NCBI RefSeq assembly: GCF_025362475.1
Contig: NZ_JANYGH010000008.1
Location: 1 to 64,000, forward strand
Origin: Mucilaginibacter sp.
Lineage (GTDB): Bacteria > Bacteroidota > Bacteroidia > Sphingobacteriales > Sphingobacteriaceae
Direction of reading: 5' to 3'
DNA length: 64,000 bases
The position numbers and the translations under genes are program-made. The number at the start of each line of letters is the position of its first letter. Position 1 is the first letter of the stretch. This document shows, in pieces, positions 56,652 through 64,000 of the stretch. The notes below the pieces were generated by a model. The model saw only the letters and a list, made by a program, of their open reading frames with translations. It searched no databases and was not told the origin of the DNA.

Positions 56652-58958
56652 CTAATCCAAAACTAATACCTGGTTTAGCGGCAATCTATAGGCCTTTAAA
56701 ACAGGTTCTTCGGCTACAGCTATTTTTGTGAAAAATACCTCGGCACGGTTATTACCCAATTGAGCAATCTCATCAAACCTTTTTCTTAAGCCTGTAAGTT
56801 CCTTAATTGTTTTAGGGCTTAACCCTTCGCCGTTACCGTGTAATATTCTTGAAAATAAATAAAAAGGAGATATAACCGGGTGCACTGCCAGGTTAAGATT
56901 AGTAGCCTCCAGCCAAAAACGCTCCATTGCACGCCCACCTTCAAAAAAGTTCTTTAAATTATATTCGGGCAAAGTGATCATGCACAGTGCGGATGCTGTT
57001 TTTACTATCTTTTTGGAAAGCGAATCAAAACCGTAACCACCCTCAAGCTTGTTGATGGTGCTGATCACTTTCTCATTTCTGATGATGCTTAAAGCTGCCA
57101 GTTGCGAGTTTGTGAAACCCAGCGTTTTTACATCAATCCCATCTTTTTTGATCAGGGCTTCTTCGGATGTCCAACGCATTTCATGATTGATAAAATCATT
57201 ATGACCGGCAGGATTTAAAAGACGGGCCCTATCGCAGGCGCCAATAATATCTCCCAGTTCTTTTATGACGTCCTCATCAGTAAAGTATTGAAAAGCAGCC
57301 CCGGGGATAGATTCCGTAATAGCCGACAACTGTTCAAAAACACTTGGAGCAAGTTCTGTTTTTGGCGATGGATTTCTGTTGGTATGGCGTTTAAAAATAA
57401 CGGCATCAAGGTTAATCAATTCCTGATTTACCTTACAATCGGCTTTTTTGAACCGGATTGCAGCTACTAATCTTTCATTCGGCACCGGCAAAAACTCATA
57501 AAAAGCTTCTATTCCTTTAGTAAGCGCATGGATGTACAGGTTTTCATAGGCCGCGCCAAAAGAAATAAATGAGGCAGTTTTTTGAAAATCGCCGAAAGAA
57601 AATGAACGGTATTCATCATGGTAAAGAAACAACGTTTCCTGCTGATACAACCATTTCCAAGGCTGGTCGTTCCCGGTTGATGGTGCGGCGCAGGCAGCTT
57701 TAACCAACTCCTGGATTAAATCATTATCAACATTTATGGTGTCTGCTTTAGCCTCAGGATTATAGTCCTGTACCAATAACCGCAGATCATTTTCCTGTAG
57801 CGGCAAAAACGGATTAGCCGGTACTTGTGAAATAAAAGGCTCCGGTATTTTATCTGCAATAATTTCGTCCAGGTCAACATAATACCTTCCCGAATCATGA
57901 AACTGATCAAGCAGGATCCGCCGGCATACATCGGCGCCTACAGCACCGCCCAACACAACAGAACTGGCCAGCTGAGGCCATGTATTAATGGTTTGCTCTA
58001 CCTCAATCATAGATGCTTTTATACGTAATGAAACGTTTTCGATGCCCAGCATTTGCAAAACAATGGGTATTTTTTCTTCATTAGTTAAGCCTTTTATGGT
58101 GGTAGTATCTACATCCTCAACCGTTCCGTGGAGTATTGGCCTTAGTGGTGCCAGGTCAAACCGTTCCACATCCAGCATACCGCGGTCACTGGTATCCATT
58201 ACTACCGGTATTTGAAGTTCCCTGGCTTTAAAACGCGATATTATTTTCATATCAAGCCCGTCGCATTCATCCACCAAAAGATCAAGCTTTCCATCTTTCA
58301 GGAAAAAATCGTCCATATTCTCCTCTGTCAAACCCTCAAAAAAGCAGGTCACATTTAAAAAGGGATCTATTTCAGCAATCTCACGGGCTGTAATCACCAC
58401 TTTAGGAATACCCAGGTTATGCACCCCGGCCCTAATGCGGTTTAAATTACTCAGTTCCAATTCATCAAAATCGGCAAGGCGAAGCTCACCAAATCCACGC
58501 TCCATGGCTAAAGTTAAGGCAATGGACTGCCCTACTGAAAGACCAATAATTCCAATCCTCTTTGTGCTTAATATATTCCGTTCGGCCTTAGTTATCTTAT
58601 ATTGATTTCTGTTTGTACGCACCTCCGTAAACTCCTCTTTATCGAGCAAGTGCACCAAACGCTGGTTCCATGGATAATAAACCCATACGCCGTATTCCCG
58701 GATATCTTTCCCGGCTAAGTGCTTCTCAATAAGTTGCGGATATTCATCCTGCTTAATTTTAATTGATGGATTATAACACTTAATAAGTTCCTGCAACTGA
58801 CCATAAATTTCATCACAAACGAATGTTATTTTTGAATCTTCAAATAGTTTTTGAAAGGTTGCTTTATCCGCCTCATTATTCAATCTAAGTATGATTGGTT
58901 CATGAACGTTTTTTGTTTCTTTAAAACTTGCCAGAAAATCTGCTATATTATTATCCAT
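56652..58958 (-). CDS. E1/ThiF adenylation domain fused to nitroreductase (Rv1355c-like)
   Basis: The 768-residue protein has three parts. The N-terminal 125 residues are helical and of unknown fold. Residues about 130-375 form an E1/ThiF domain: a Rossmann loop GLSVGQ (139-144), ADFDELELSNLNR (162-174) for ATP/Mg, and a Cys232 in VDECDG. Residues about 410-768 form a nitroreductase-like FMN domain with APSTGNDQPW (425-434). E1 domains adenylate a C-terminal carboxylate; nitroreductases oxidise or reduce with FMN. The fused pair is known from uncharacterised proteins such as mycobacterial Rv1355c. It probably works on one small substrate together with the upstream acyltransferase. Product unknown. 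Confidence 0.82.
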   Translation of the reverse strand: MDNNIADFLASFKETKNVHEPIILRLNNEADKATFQKLFEDSKITFVCDEIYGQLQELIKCYNPSIKIKQDEYPQLIEKHLAGKDIREYGVWVYYPWNQRLVHLLDKEEFTEVRTNRNQYKITKAERNILSTKRIGIIGLSVGQSIALTLAMERGFGELRLADFDELELSNLNRIRAGVHNLGIPKVVITAREIAEIDPFLNVTCFFEGLTEENMDDFFLKDGKLDLLVDECDGLDMKIISRFKARELQIPVVMDTSDRGMLDVERFDLAPLRPILHGTVEDVDTTTIKGLTNEEKIPIVLQMLGIENVSLRIKASMIEVEQTINTWPQLASSVVLGGAVGADVCRRILLDQFHDSGRYYVDLDEIIADKIPEPFISQVPANPFLPLQENDLRLLVQDYNPEAKADTINVDNDLIQELVKAACAAPSTGNDQPWKWLYQQETLFLYHDEYRSFSFGDFQKTASFISFGAAYENLYIHALTKGIEAFYEFLPVPNERLVAAIRFKKADCKVNQELINLDAVIFKRHTNRNPSPKTELAPSVFEQLSAITESIPGAAFQYFTDEDVIKELGDIIGACDRARLLNPAGHNDFINHEMRWTSEEALIKKDGIDVKTLGFTNSQLAALSIIRNEKVISTINKLEGGYGFDSLSKKIVKTASALCMITLPEYNLKNFFEGGRAMERFWLEATNLNLAVHPVISPFYLFSRILHGNGEGLSPKTIKELTGLRKRFDEIAQLGNNRAEVFFTKIAVAEEPVLKAYRLPLNQVLVLD

Positions 58959-59009
58959 TGGTTAAGATTATAAACCTCTATACGAAGTGAAGTGAAAATA
59001 GTTAATCTT

Positions 59010-59819
59010 TTAGTAAAACTCAGGATCTTTTCTTTCCGCCTTTGCTTTTAAAAAATTTTCCTGGGCTGATGCTATAGTTGCCGATAAATCCCATTGGTCA
59101 AGATGCGGGATCTGCAGTTCAAAATGTATGGTTATTTCCTTTTGCTTTAATTCGTCAATCTTTAACGAATTGGGATGAGATCTCATGGCAAGCATAGAAA
59201 GTTTATCCTCTTCGCCGGCTTTTTCTAAAGAGGAAACATCTTTTAAAATCATAGCTGTAGCTACAAGGTCAATCTTTGGATAGTAAAAGGTTCCCTGATT
59301 ACCAATGCTTGCTACCAATTCCATACCGCAATTAACTACTGGTTTTACGGTATACGGAGCGCATAATGCAAAAAGCGATTTTAACCCTATTTGAGATGAA
59401 ATGGCGATACCGGTGCGTATCAATAACGGGGTTCCTATCCCATATCCAGAAAGTTCCTGCGAGTTCCACAAACCGCATATCTCGCCGGTACCATATTGTG
59501 CAAAATCATTAACCAGTGCAAACACCCTTGAGTCCATTGCCCCGGTAGCCTGTTCAATAGGTAATAGCTGCGATCCGCCGGCTACATGAACCCGGGCGCC
59601 ACCATAAACCTTTTTGCCATCCAGTGATTCCACAATGATTACAAAAGCGGCGGGGTTAGTTGTCCATTCATTTTTGGACGATGTTACTTTTGTAACCCCA
59701 ATGCTGGTTAACACATTGGTATGCCCTTCAATAAATAGTTCGCAGGTTTCAGGTTCGTTAATTGCCCTGAACGCTCTAAGTCTTACGTTCGGTACTTCTT
59801 TAGTTACACTATGCTCCAT
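59010..59819 (-). CDS. GNAT-fold acyltransferase, FeeM/LuxI-like
   Basis: The 269-residue protein has a GNAT core: VYGGARVHVAGG, then GEICGLWNSQELSGYGIGTP (the SGYGIG acyl-CoA/ACP loop, about residues 125-131) and a following helix-strand pair ending in NCGMELVA. Spacing resembles long-chain N-acyl amino acid synthases and acyl-homoserine-lactone synthases rather than small acetyltransferases. N- and C-terminal extensions are unassigned. It is the first gene of the unit; the E1/nitroreductase gene follows after 51 bp. Confidence 0.65.
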   Translation of the reverse strand: MEHSVTKEVPNVRLRAFRAINEPETCELFIEGHTNVLTSIGVTKVTSSKNEWTTNPAAFVIIVESLDGKKVYGGARVHVAGGSQLLPIEQATGAMDSRVFALVNDFAQYGTGEICGLWNSQELSGYGIGTPLLIRTGIAISSQIGLKSLFALCAPYTVKPVVNCGMELVASIGNQGTFYYPKIDLVATAMILKDVSSLEKAGEEDKLSMLAMRSHPNSLKIDELKQKEITIHFELQIPHLDQWDLSATIASAQENFLKAKAERKDPEFY

Positions 59820-59892
59820 TAATAGCTTTTTTCACAATCAATAAATTTAATCTGATAAGATTATCATTTAATTAGGGGTGGATTGACGGGCG

Positions 59893-59900
59893 CAAATTTA
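59893..59900 (-). promoter_or_regulatory. Candidate -7 box for the GNAT-E1/nitroreductase unit
   Basis: On the minus strand TAAATTTG fits the Bacteroidota consensus TAnnTTTG exactly, about 74 bp before the acyltransferase start. No matching -33 TTTG is found at the usual distance, so confidence is modest. Confidence 0.4.
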
Positions 59901-60149
59901 GATAAATTATCGGTCGGTTTGACGTTTTTAGCTAAAGGCCTTAACTAAAAAGCTAACAAAATGACAGGGATGGGGTTCAATCATCGTAAAACAAATCGCG
60001 AACTAATTAATAGGAGAATATAATAACTCATACATTATCCCTGTCCATAACTGCCCTTTCGGTTAAGTTAAAATACACCCAATAACAAGAAGGCTTTACA
60101 GATTCTATATCCCAAAAAAGACCTTGAAATTTTAAACCAACACAGCGGG
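59901..60149. other. Intergenic stretch, nothing recognised
   Basis: No supported gene, hairpin or repeat is seen between the candidate promoter and the fibronectin-like remnant. Confidence 0.4.
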
Positions 60150-60251
60150 TAAACTGTTGCCGCCAATACAACCTATTACTGGCGGATAGTTACTATAGAT
60201 GCAAACGGCAATATATCAGATTTGGGCACGTATAACTTTTTCGTAAAATAG
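60150..60251 (+). pseudogene. Fragment of a fibronectin type III-like domain gene
   Basis: In one plus-strand frame, directly after a stop codon (60150-60152), the translation gives TVAANTTYYWRIVTIDANG followed by NISDLGTYNFFVK and a stop at 60249-60251. The TTYYWRI...DANGN...S pattern is the end of a bacterial Fn3 domain. No start codon or upstream coding frame joins it, so it is the leftover 3' end of a deleted or decayed surface-protein gene. Confidence 0.6.
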
Positions 60252-60549
60252 CCCCGGAAGCTTTTGGCCTGGGCTGCGGCAACAAATTTTTCGTTAATTG
60301 ACTAAAATAATCCTTTATAGTAATCATAATTAGCCTAAATGAACAACCTCTGGTTTTATCAAAATAACTAAAAGTTAATTTAATAAAGTTATTTTTAAGT
60401 TTCTTTAAAAAGCATTTTACTGCTTAAACATGCCTTTACGGCATTTGCAGAGGATATAAAATTAAAACCTCCACACATGCTTTTTATTTGAATTTGTTTT
60501 TACTGACTAAAAAAACATACAGGCACTTGCTTTGCAACTGGCAGGTACG

Positions 60550-61110
60550 ATGAACCTCTTTATAAAAAACATGGTTAGCATCCGTTGCAAACGGATTGTT
60601 GAATCAGAACTTGCAAAAGTTGGAATTAAATGCACAATGATAGATTTGGGTCGGGTTCAGATAACCGGGAGCATTACACAACTGCAAACTCAAGAAATCG
60701 CGATAGCTTTACTTGACTACGGATTGGAGCTTTTAGATAACAAGAAAAGCATCTTAATTGAAAGAATTAAGCAGGTGATAGTTGATATGATCCATCATTC
60801 AGAAATCCCCCTGAAAACAAACTTCTCTGATTACCTGAGCAATAAACTAAACCTTGATTACACTTACCTGGCCAATATATTTTCAGATGTGCAGGGTATA
60901 ACTATAGAACAGTTTATCATCCTGCATAAAATTCAATTTGTAAAGCAATTGATACGGCAGGATGAACTAAACCTTACCGAAATTTCCTGGAAAATGCACT
61001 ACAGCAGTGTAGCGCACTTATCTACCCAATTCAAAAAAGTTACGGGCTTAACCCCCTCGCAGTTTAAACACTTTACTTTTCAAAACCAAACCGCGCTGGT
61101 AAATGTGTGA
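60550..61110 (+). CDS. AraC-family regulator with HMA-like N-terminal domain
   Basis: From the ATG at 60550 (a TTG at 60532 is possible) the protein has about 186 residues. The N-terminal 65 (IKNMVSIRCKRIVESELAKVG) resemble the heavy-metal-associated fold, but the first Cys of the usual CxxC-like pair is Ser10, leaving Cys13. The C-terminal 100 residues are an AraC double helix-turn-helix (LTEISWKMHYSSVAHLSTQF; KKVTGLTPSQFK). It lies 125 bp upstream of the ice-binding lipoprotein gene and may control it. Confidence 0.85.
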   Translation: MNLFIKNMVSIRCKRIVESELAKVGIKCTMIDLGRVQITGSITQLQTQEIAIALLDYGLELLDNKKSILIERIKQVIVDMIHHSEIPLKTNFSDYLSNKLNLDYTYLANIFSDVQGITIEQFIILHKIQFVKQLIRQDELNLTEISWKMHYSSVAHLSTQFKKVTGLTPSQFKHFTFQNQTALVNV

Positions 61111-61235
61111 ATTATATAATTTATAAAAAAAGTTATGTAACATACGGGCTACAATCTTGCACCACATTTGTACCATCCTGAAATCTGACCCAATAGGACC
61201 CCGGGAATAACAATAAATATTTCAAATACATATTC

Positions 61236-63119
61236 ATGAAAAAAACTTTTACTATGCCTATGGATGTCACCGGTATGCGTCAAAGCAGCGGTTATTCCAA
61301 AACATTTAAGGCCATTTGGTCGCTCATATTGCTCATTACGGTTTTAGCCTCCGGTTGTAAAAAAGACGATTATAAAGGAGAGATCAAAGGCGTATGCCCG
61401 GTTGTTGTTTCAACCGATCCGGCTGATAAGGCTGCAGACATTGTTTTAAACAAAGCGATATCTGCAACTTTTAATACTAGTATGGCCCCATCAACCATCA
61501 ATGCAAAAACATTTATTATAAAACAAGGTGCCACAGCTATAGCAGGAACTATAACTACTGCCAATAACGGTACTGTATTTACATTTACACCAACCCAGCC
61601 ATTATTGCCTTTTGTAACCTATACGGGTACCATTACGGCTGCAGTAACTGATACCTTACGCACTGCCATGGTGAGCGATTATTCATGGACCTTTACAACC
61701 ATTCCGCAGGTTACATTAACATCAACCCCTACCCTGGGCGGTGTAACTGATGGTGCAGGAACATTTGCACAGGCATCTGTAGTAACCGTAACAGCAACAC
61801 CTAACGCAGGTTATATATTTACTAACTGGACAGATAATGGAGTTATTGTTTCAACAAGCTCAAGTTATCAGTTTACCATGGCCGGTAACAGAGCATTAGT
61901 CGCCAACTTTAAAGTTATACCTGTATCACAATTTGCAGTGGTACTTTTATCAAGCCCTATTGCAGGCGGCTCAACAGATGGTTCCGGAGCTTATAATGCC
62001 GGCACCAAAGTAACTGTAACCGCCGACCCTAACGCCGGTTATACTTTTGTTAACTGGACAGATAATGGCAACATAGCATCTACAAGTTCAAGCTACCAGT
62101 TTACTTTGGCCGCCAACCGCAAATTAGTGGCCAACTTTAAAGCAATACCTGCATCGCAATTTGCATTGATATTGTCTTCAAGTCCGGCAGCAGGTGGCAC
62201 AACAACAGGGTCTGGCGCGTACAGTGCAGGTTCATCTGCAAGTGCAACAGCAACTGCAAATCCTGGTTATACATTTACATCATGGAGTGGCGATGCAACG
62301 GGCACCAACAACCCGCTAACCATTACCATGAATGGAAATAAGCGTGTTACCGCAAACTTTACGCTTAACGTAGTTATAATACCTCCTATTTTGGGTAATG
62401 CCGCAAAATTTGGCGCCTTTGGTGGCAATGCGGGTGTAACCAACCAGGGCTTAAACACCGTAATTAATAACGGAAGCATTGGTACAACGGCTGCATCAAC
62501 CTTAGTTACAGGGTTTCATGATGGCTTAACTGCCGATATTTATACAGAAACACCGCTTAATAAGGGTAATGTAACCGGTGGAATATTTACAGCCCCTCCG
62601 GCTCCCGGCACTGCTACCTCTTTTGCAGTAGCTTCGCAGGGACTGCTTGATGCAACCATTGCCTATAACAGCATTTCTCCGGCTTCTAAACCAGGTGGTA
62701 TTGACCCGGGTGCAGGTGAATTAGGTGGATTAACTTTAGCCGCCGGCGTTTATAAAGCGGCAAGCGGTACATTTAAAGTAACCAATGGCGATTTGACCCT
62801 TGACGCCAAAGGCGACCCTAACGCAGTATGGATTTTCCAAACAGCTGCCGGCCTTACAGTAGGCACCGCCGGACCAGCCGGAGCCAGGAATGTGGTATTG
62901 AAAAATGGCGCTCTTGCTAAAAATGTTTACTGGTATGTAGGAAGCTCGGCCGTAATTAACGGCGCAGGCGGCGGTATCATGACCGGTACTATCATATCAT
63001 CTGCAGGCATCACCTTCTCTACAGCCGGCAACGCGGTACAAACGGTATTAAATGGCCGGGCAATTTCGTTGGTAGCTTCTGTTACCATGGTAAACACAAC
63101 TGTTAACGTACCTCAATAA
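61236..63119 (+). CDS. Surface lipoprotein with Ig-like domain, InlB-like repeats and ice-binding (DUF3494) domain
   Basis: The 627-residue protein has a lipobox ending at Cys41 (TVLASGC). Residues about 55-155 form a Big_5/SbsA-type Ig domain. Three InlB-type B repeats follow at about 159-226, 233-302 and 309-375, each with GYxFxxW and a strand ending VANF. Residues 386-627 match DUF3494 ice-binding proteins (GAFGGNAGVTNQG; LTLAAGVYKA; GRAISLVASVTM). The N-terminus before the hydrophobic segment is long; Met14 may be the real start. It is probably surface-anchored with the repeats as a stalk. Confidence 0.88.
   Translation: MKKTFTMPMDVTGMRQSSGYSKTFKAIWSLILLITVLASGCKKDDYKGEIKGVCPVVVSTDPADKAADIVLNKAISATFNTSMAPSTINAKTFIIKQGATAIAGTITTANNGTVFTFTPTQPLLPFVTYTGTITAAVTDTLRTAMVSDYSWTFTTIPQVTLTSTPTLGGVTDGAGTFAQASVVTVTATPNAGYIFTNWTDNGVIVSTSSSYQFTMAGNRALVANFKVIPVSQFAVVLLSSPIAGGSTDGSGAYNAGTKVTVTADPNAGYTFVNWTDNGNIASTSSSYQFTLAANRKLVANFKAIPASQFALILSSSPAAGGTTTGSGAYSAGSSASATATANPGYTFTSWSGDATGTNNPLTITMNGNKRVTANFTLNVVIIPPILGNAAKFGAFGGNAGVTNQGLNTVINNGSIGTTAASTLVTGFHDGLTADIYTETPLNKGNVTGGIFTAPPAPGTATSFAVASQGLLDATIAYNSISPASKPGGIDPGAGELGGLTLAAGVYKAASGTFKVTNGDLTLDAKGDPNAVWIFQTAAGLTVGTAGPAGARNVVLKNGALAKNVYWYVGSSAVINGAGGGIMTGTIISSAGITFSTAGNAVQTVLNGRAISLVASVTMVNTTVNVPQ
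61710..62361 (+). repeat. Three tandem InlB-like repeats inside the ice-binding gene
   Basis: Three units of about 200-225 bp encode about 67-73 residues each. Units 1 and 2 share NAGYxFxNWTDNG and STSSSYQFT; unit 3 is more diverged (PGYTFTSWSGDA). Unequal recombination here could change stalk length. Confidence 0.85.
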
Positions 63120-63135
63120 GCACAAATCGTATTAC

Positions 63136-63154
63136 ATCCCCTTCGGGGGATTTT
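63136..63154 (+). terminator. Hairpin with TTCG tetraloop after the ice-binding gene
   Basis: ATCCCC (63136-63141), loop TTCG, GGGGAT (63146-63151) and a short T-run. It may stop or attenuate transcription before the next gene, which starts 42 bp later. Confidence 0.6.
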
Positions 63155-63192
63155 ACTACCGTGTATCACCTAAAATATTAAAGAAACATCTT

Positions 63193-64000
63193 ATGTTACC
63201 AATCAATAAAATATTTCAAAAAGTCATCATCTGTTGTTTGATGATCATCATGGCCGGCACAACGGTTAAAGCGCAAACTACAATACCAACCTGGTGGTTC
63301 GGTGTATCTGGCGCCGCAAATTTTAACTTTAATGATGGCACAACCCAAAGGTTAAATAATTCACTAATTGCCCCCACTGCTTTCCATAAAGGCCATGATG
63401 TGCGCCCTTATGCATCCATACTTACTGAATATCGCCCGGCGGGTATTTGGGGCGTTTCATTAAATATAGCCTATGATGGCCGCGGCGGTAAATTTAAAGA
63501 AGTGGAAGCGCCTTGTAATTGCCCCGCTACTTTAGAAACCAACACCAGTTACATTGCTATTGAGCCAAGTTTACGCTTAACAGTGCCCTCAACAGGCCTC
63601 TACTTTTTTGCCGGCCCAAGGGTTGCTTTCAATATAAATAAGGATTTTGAATATACGCAGCTTAAACAACCTAACACCAATGGCGAGCTAAGCGCTATGC
63701 GCAAAACGCTTGTTTCGGGTCAGGTTGGCGCTGGTTATGATATTATGGTATCATCAGCAAACAGCACTACCAAGGTTAGTATTTCGCCATTTGTTTCTTT
63801 TCACCCATACTTTGGGCAGGAGCCACGTAGTATTGAAAGCTGGTCGGTTACTACAGTGCGCGCAGGTATAGCGCTTAAATTTGGTAAGGCATCAAAGGTT
63901 GCCCCTAAAGAAGTAACCACCACACCTGTACCAATGCATGATTTTGTATTTAACGTAACCGCGCCAAAAGCAGTGCCGGCAAAACGCCAGGTAAGCGAAG
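63193..64000 (+). CDS. Outer-membrane beta-barrel protein, 5' part (3' end outside window)
   Basis: The frame opens at ATG 63193 and runs out of the window with no stop (269 codons). It has a signal peptide (cleavage about VKAQ), a beta-barrel-like body (WWFGVSGAANFNFND; RAGIALKFGK) and then a Pro/Thr/Lys-rich linker from about residue 235. This order suggests a periplasmic C-terminal domain, for example OmpA-like, beyond the window; that part is inference. It follows the ice-binding gene by 73 bp. Confidence 0.75.
   Translation, partial: MLPINKIFQKVIICCLMIIMAGTTVKAQTTIPTWWFGVSGAANFNFNDGTTQRLNNSLIAPTAFHKGHDVRPYASILTEYRPAGIWGVSLNIAYDGRGGKFKEVEAPCNCPATLETNTSYIAIEPSLRLTVPSTGLYFFAGPRVAFNINKDFEYTQLKQPNTNGELSAMRKTLVSGQVGAGYDIMVSSANSTTKVSISPFVSFHPYFGQEPRSIESWSVTTVRAGIALKFGKASKVAPKEVTTTPVPMHDFVFNVTAPKAVPAKRQVSE

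Noticed and set aside
56652..59819. Ribosomally made peptide cluster using the E1/nitroreductase
   Set aside because: I found no small precursor gene, peptidase or ABC exporter nearby, so a peptide product is not supported.

Overview
The window looks like chromosomal DNA from a Bacteroidota bacterium of the Sphingobacteriaceae type; Mucilaginibacter or Pedobacter relatives fit best. The signs are type IX secretion/gliding genes (gldK-L-M-N and a porW/sprE-like lipoprotein), an F-type ATP synthase cluster ordered atpZ-(atpI-like)-B-E-F-H-A-G without the beta and epsilon genes, a CrtYcd-type lycopene cyclase, DUF2490, DUF4271 and GIN-domain proteins, TAnnTTTG-like -7 boxes, weak Shine-Dalgarno sequences and moderate-to-low GC. 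There is no phage, insertion sequence, CRISPR array or rRNA. The only RNA gene seen is tRNA-Asn.

Layout. 1-2 kb: the 3' end of a 2-oxoglutarate/Fe(II) oxygenase gene, tRNA-Asn and a PfkB sugar kinase. 2-6.5 kb: a carotenoid locus in which crtB, a small exported protein, a fused lycopene cyclase and a cytochrome b5-like protein form one tightly overlapping operon, divergent from crtI; an ECF sigma factor converges on crtI, and crtZ lies separately at 13.4 kb. 6.7-16.5 kb: murB, two glycosyltransferases, a FucP-like sugar transporter, an orphan membrane protein, crtZ, lipoamide dehydrogenase and an APH-fold kinase. 16.6-26.2 kb: two tandem M1 metallopeptidases, a GIN-domain protein, outer-membrane proteins, an ArnT-like transferase and a DinB-fold protein. 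26.3-29.7 kb: two GT-A glycosyltransferases and a lipid acyltransferase, perhaps a glycolipid module. 29.7-30.5 kb: non-coding, rich in palindromic repeats. 30.6-36.5 kb: ATP synthase. 36.6-43.8 kb: porW-like gene, PBP1A and uvrC. 44.4-51.1 kb: gldN-M-L-K (reverse strand), a hemD-like gene and a DUF4271 gene.

52.3-59.8 kb is the most unusual part. A GNAT/FeeM-like acyltransferase and a fusion of an E1/ThiF adenylation domain with a nitroreductase (Rv1355c-like) form a two-gene unit. A 7TMR-DISM histidine kinase, a receiver-kinase hybrid and a stand-alone receiver follow on the same strand. This suggests a small-molecule biosynthesis unit, perhaps tied to a sensory relay; the product is unknown.

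59.8-64 kb holds a decayed fibronectin-III-like gene fragment, an AraC regulator with an HMA-like N-terminal domain that lacks one cysteine, a lipoprotein with InlB-like repeats and a C-terminal ice-binding (DUF3494) domain, and the start of an outer-membrane protein gene cut off by the window end.

Several intergenic regions carry dispersed palindromic repeats, including two inside the ATP synthase operon. Protein assignments rest on motifs and family resemblance read by eye; no database search was run.
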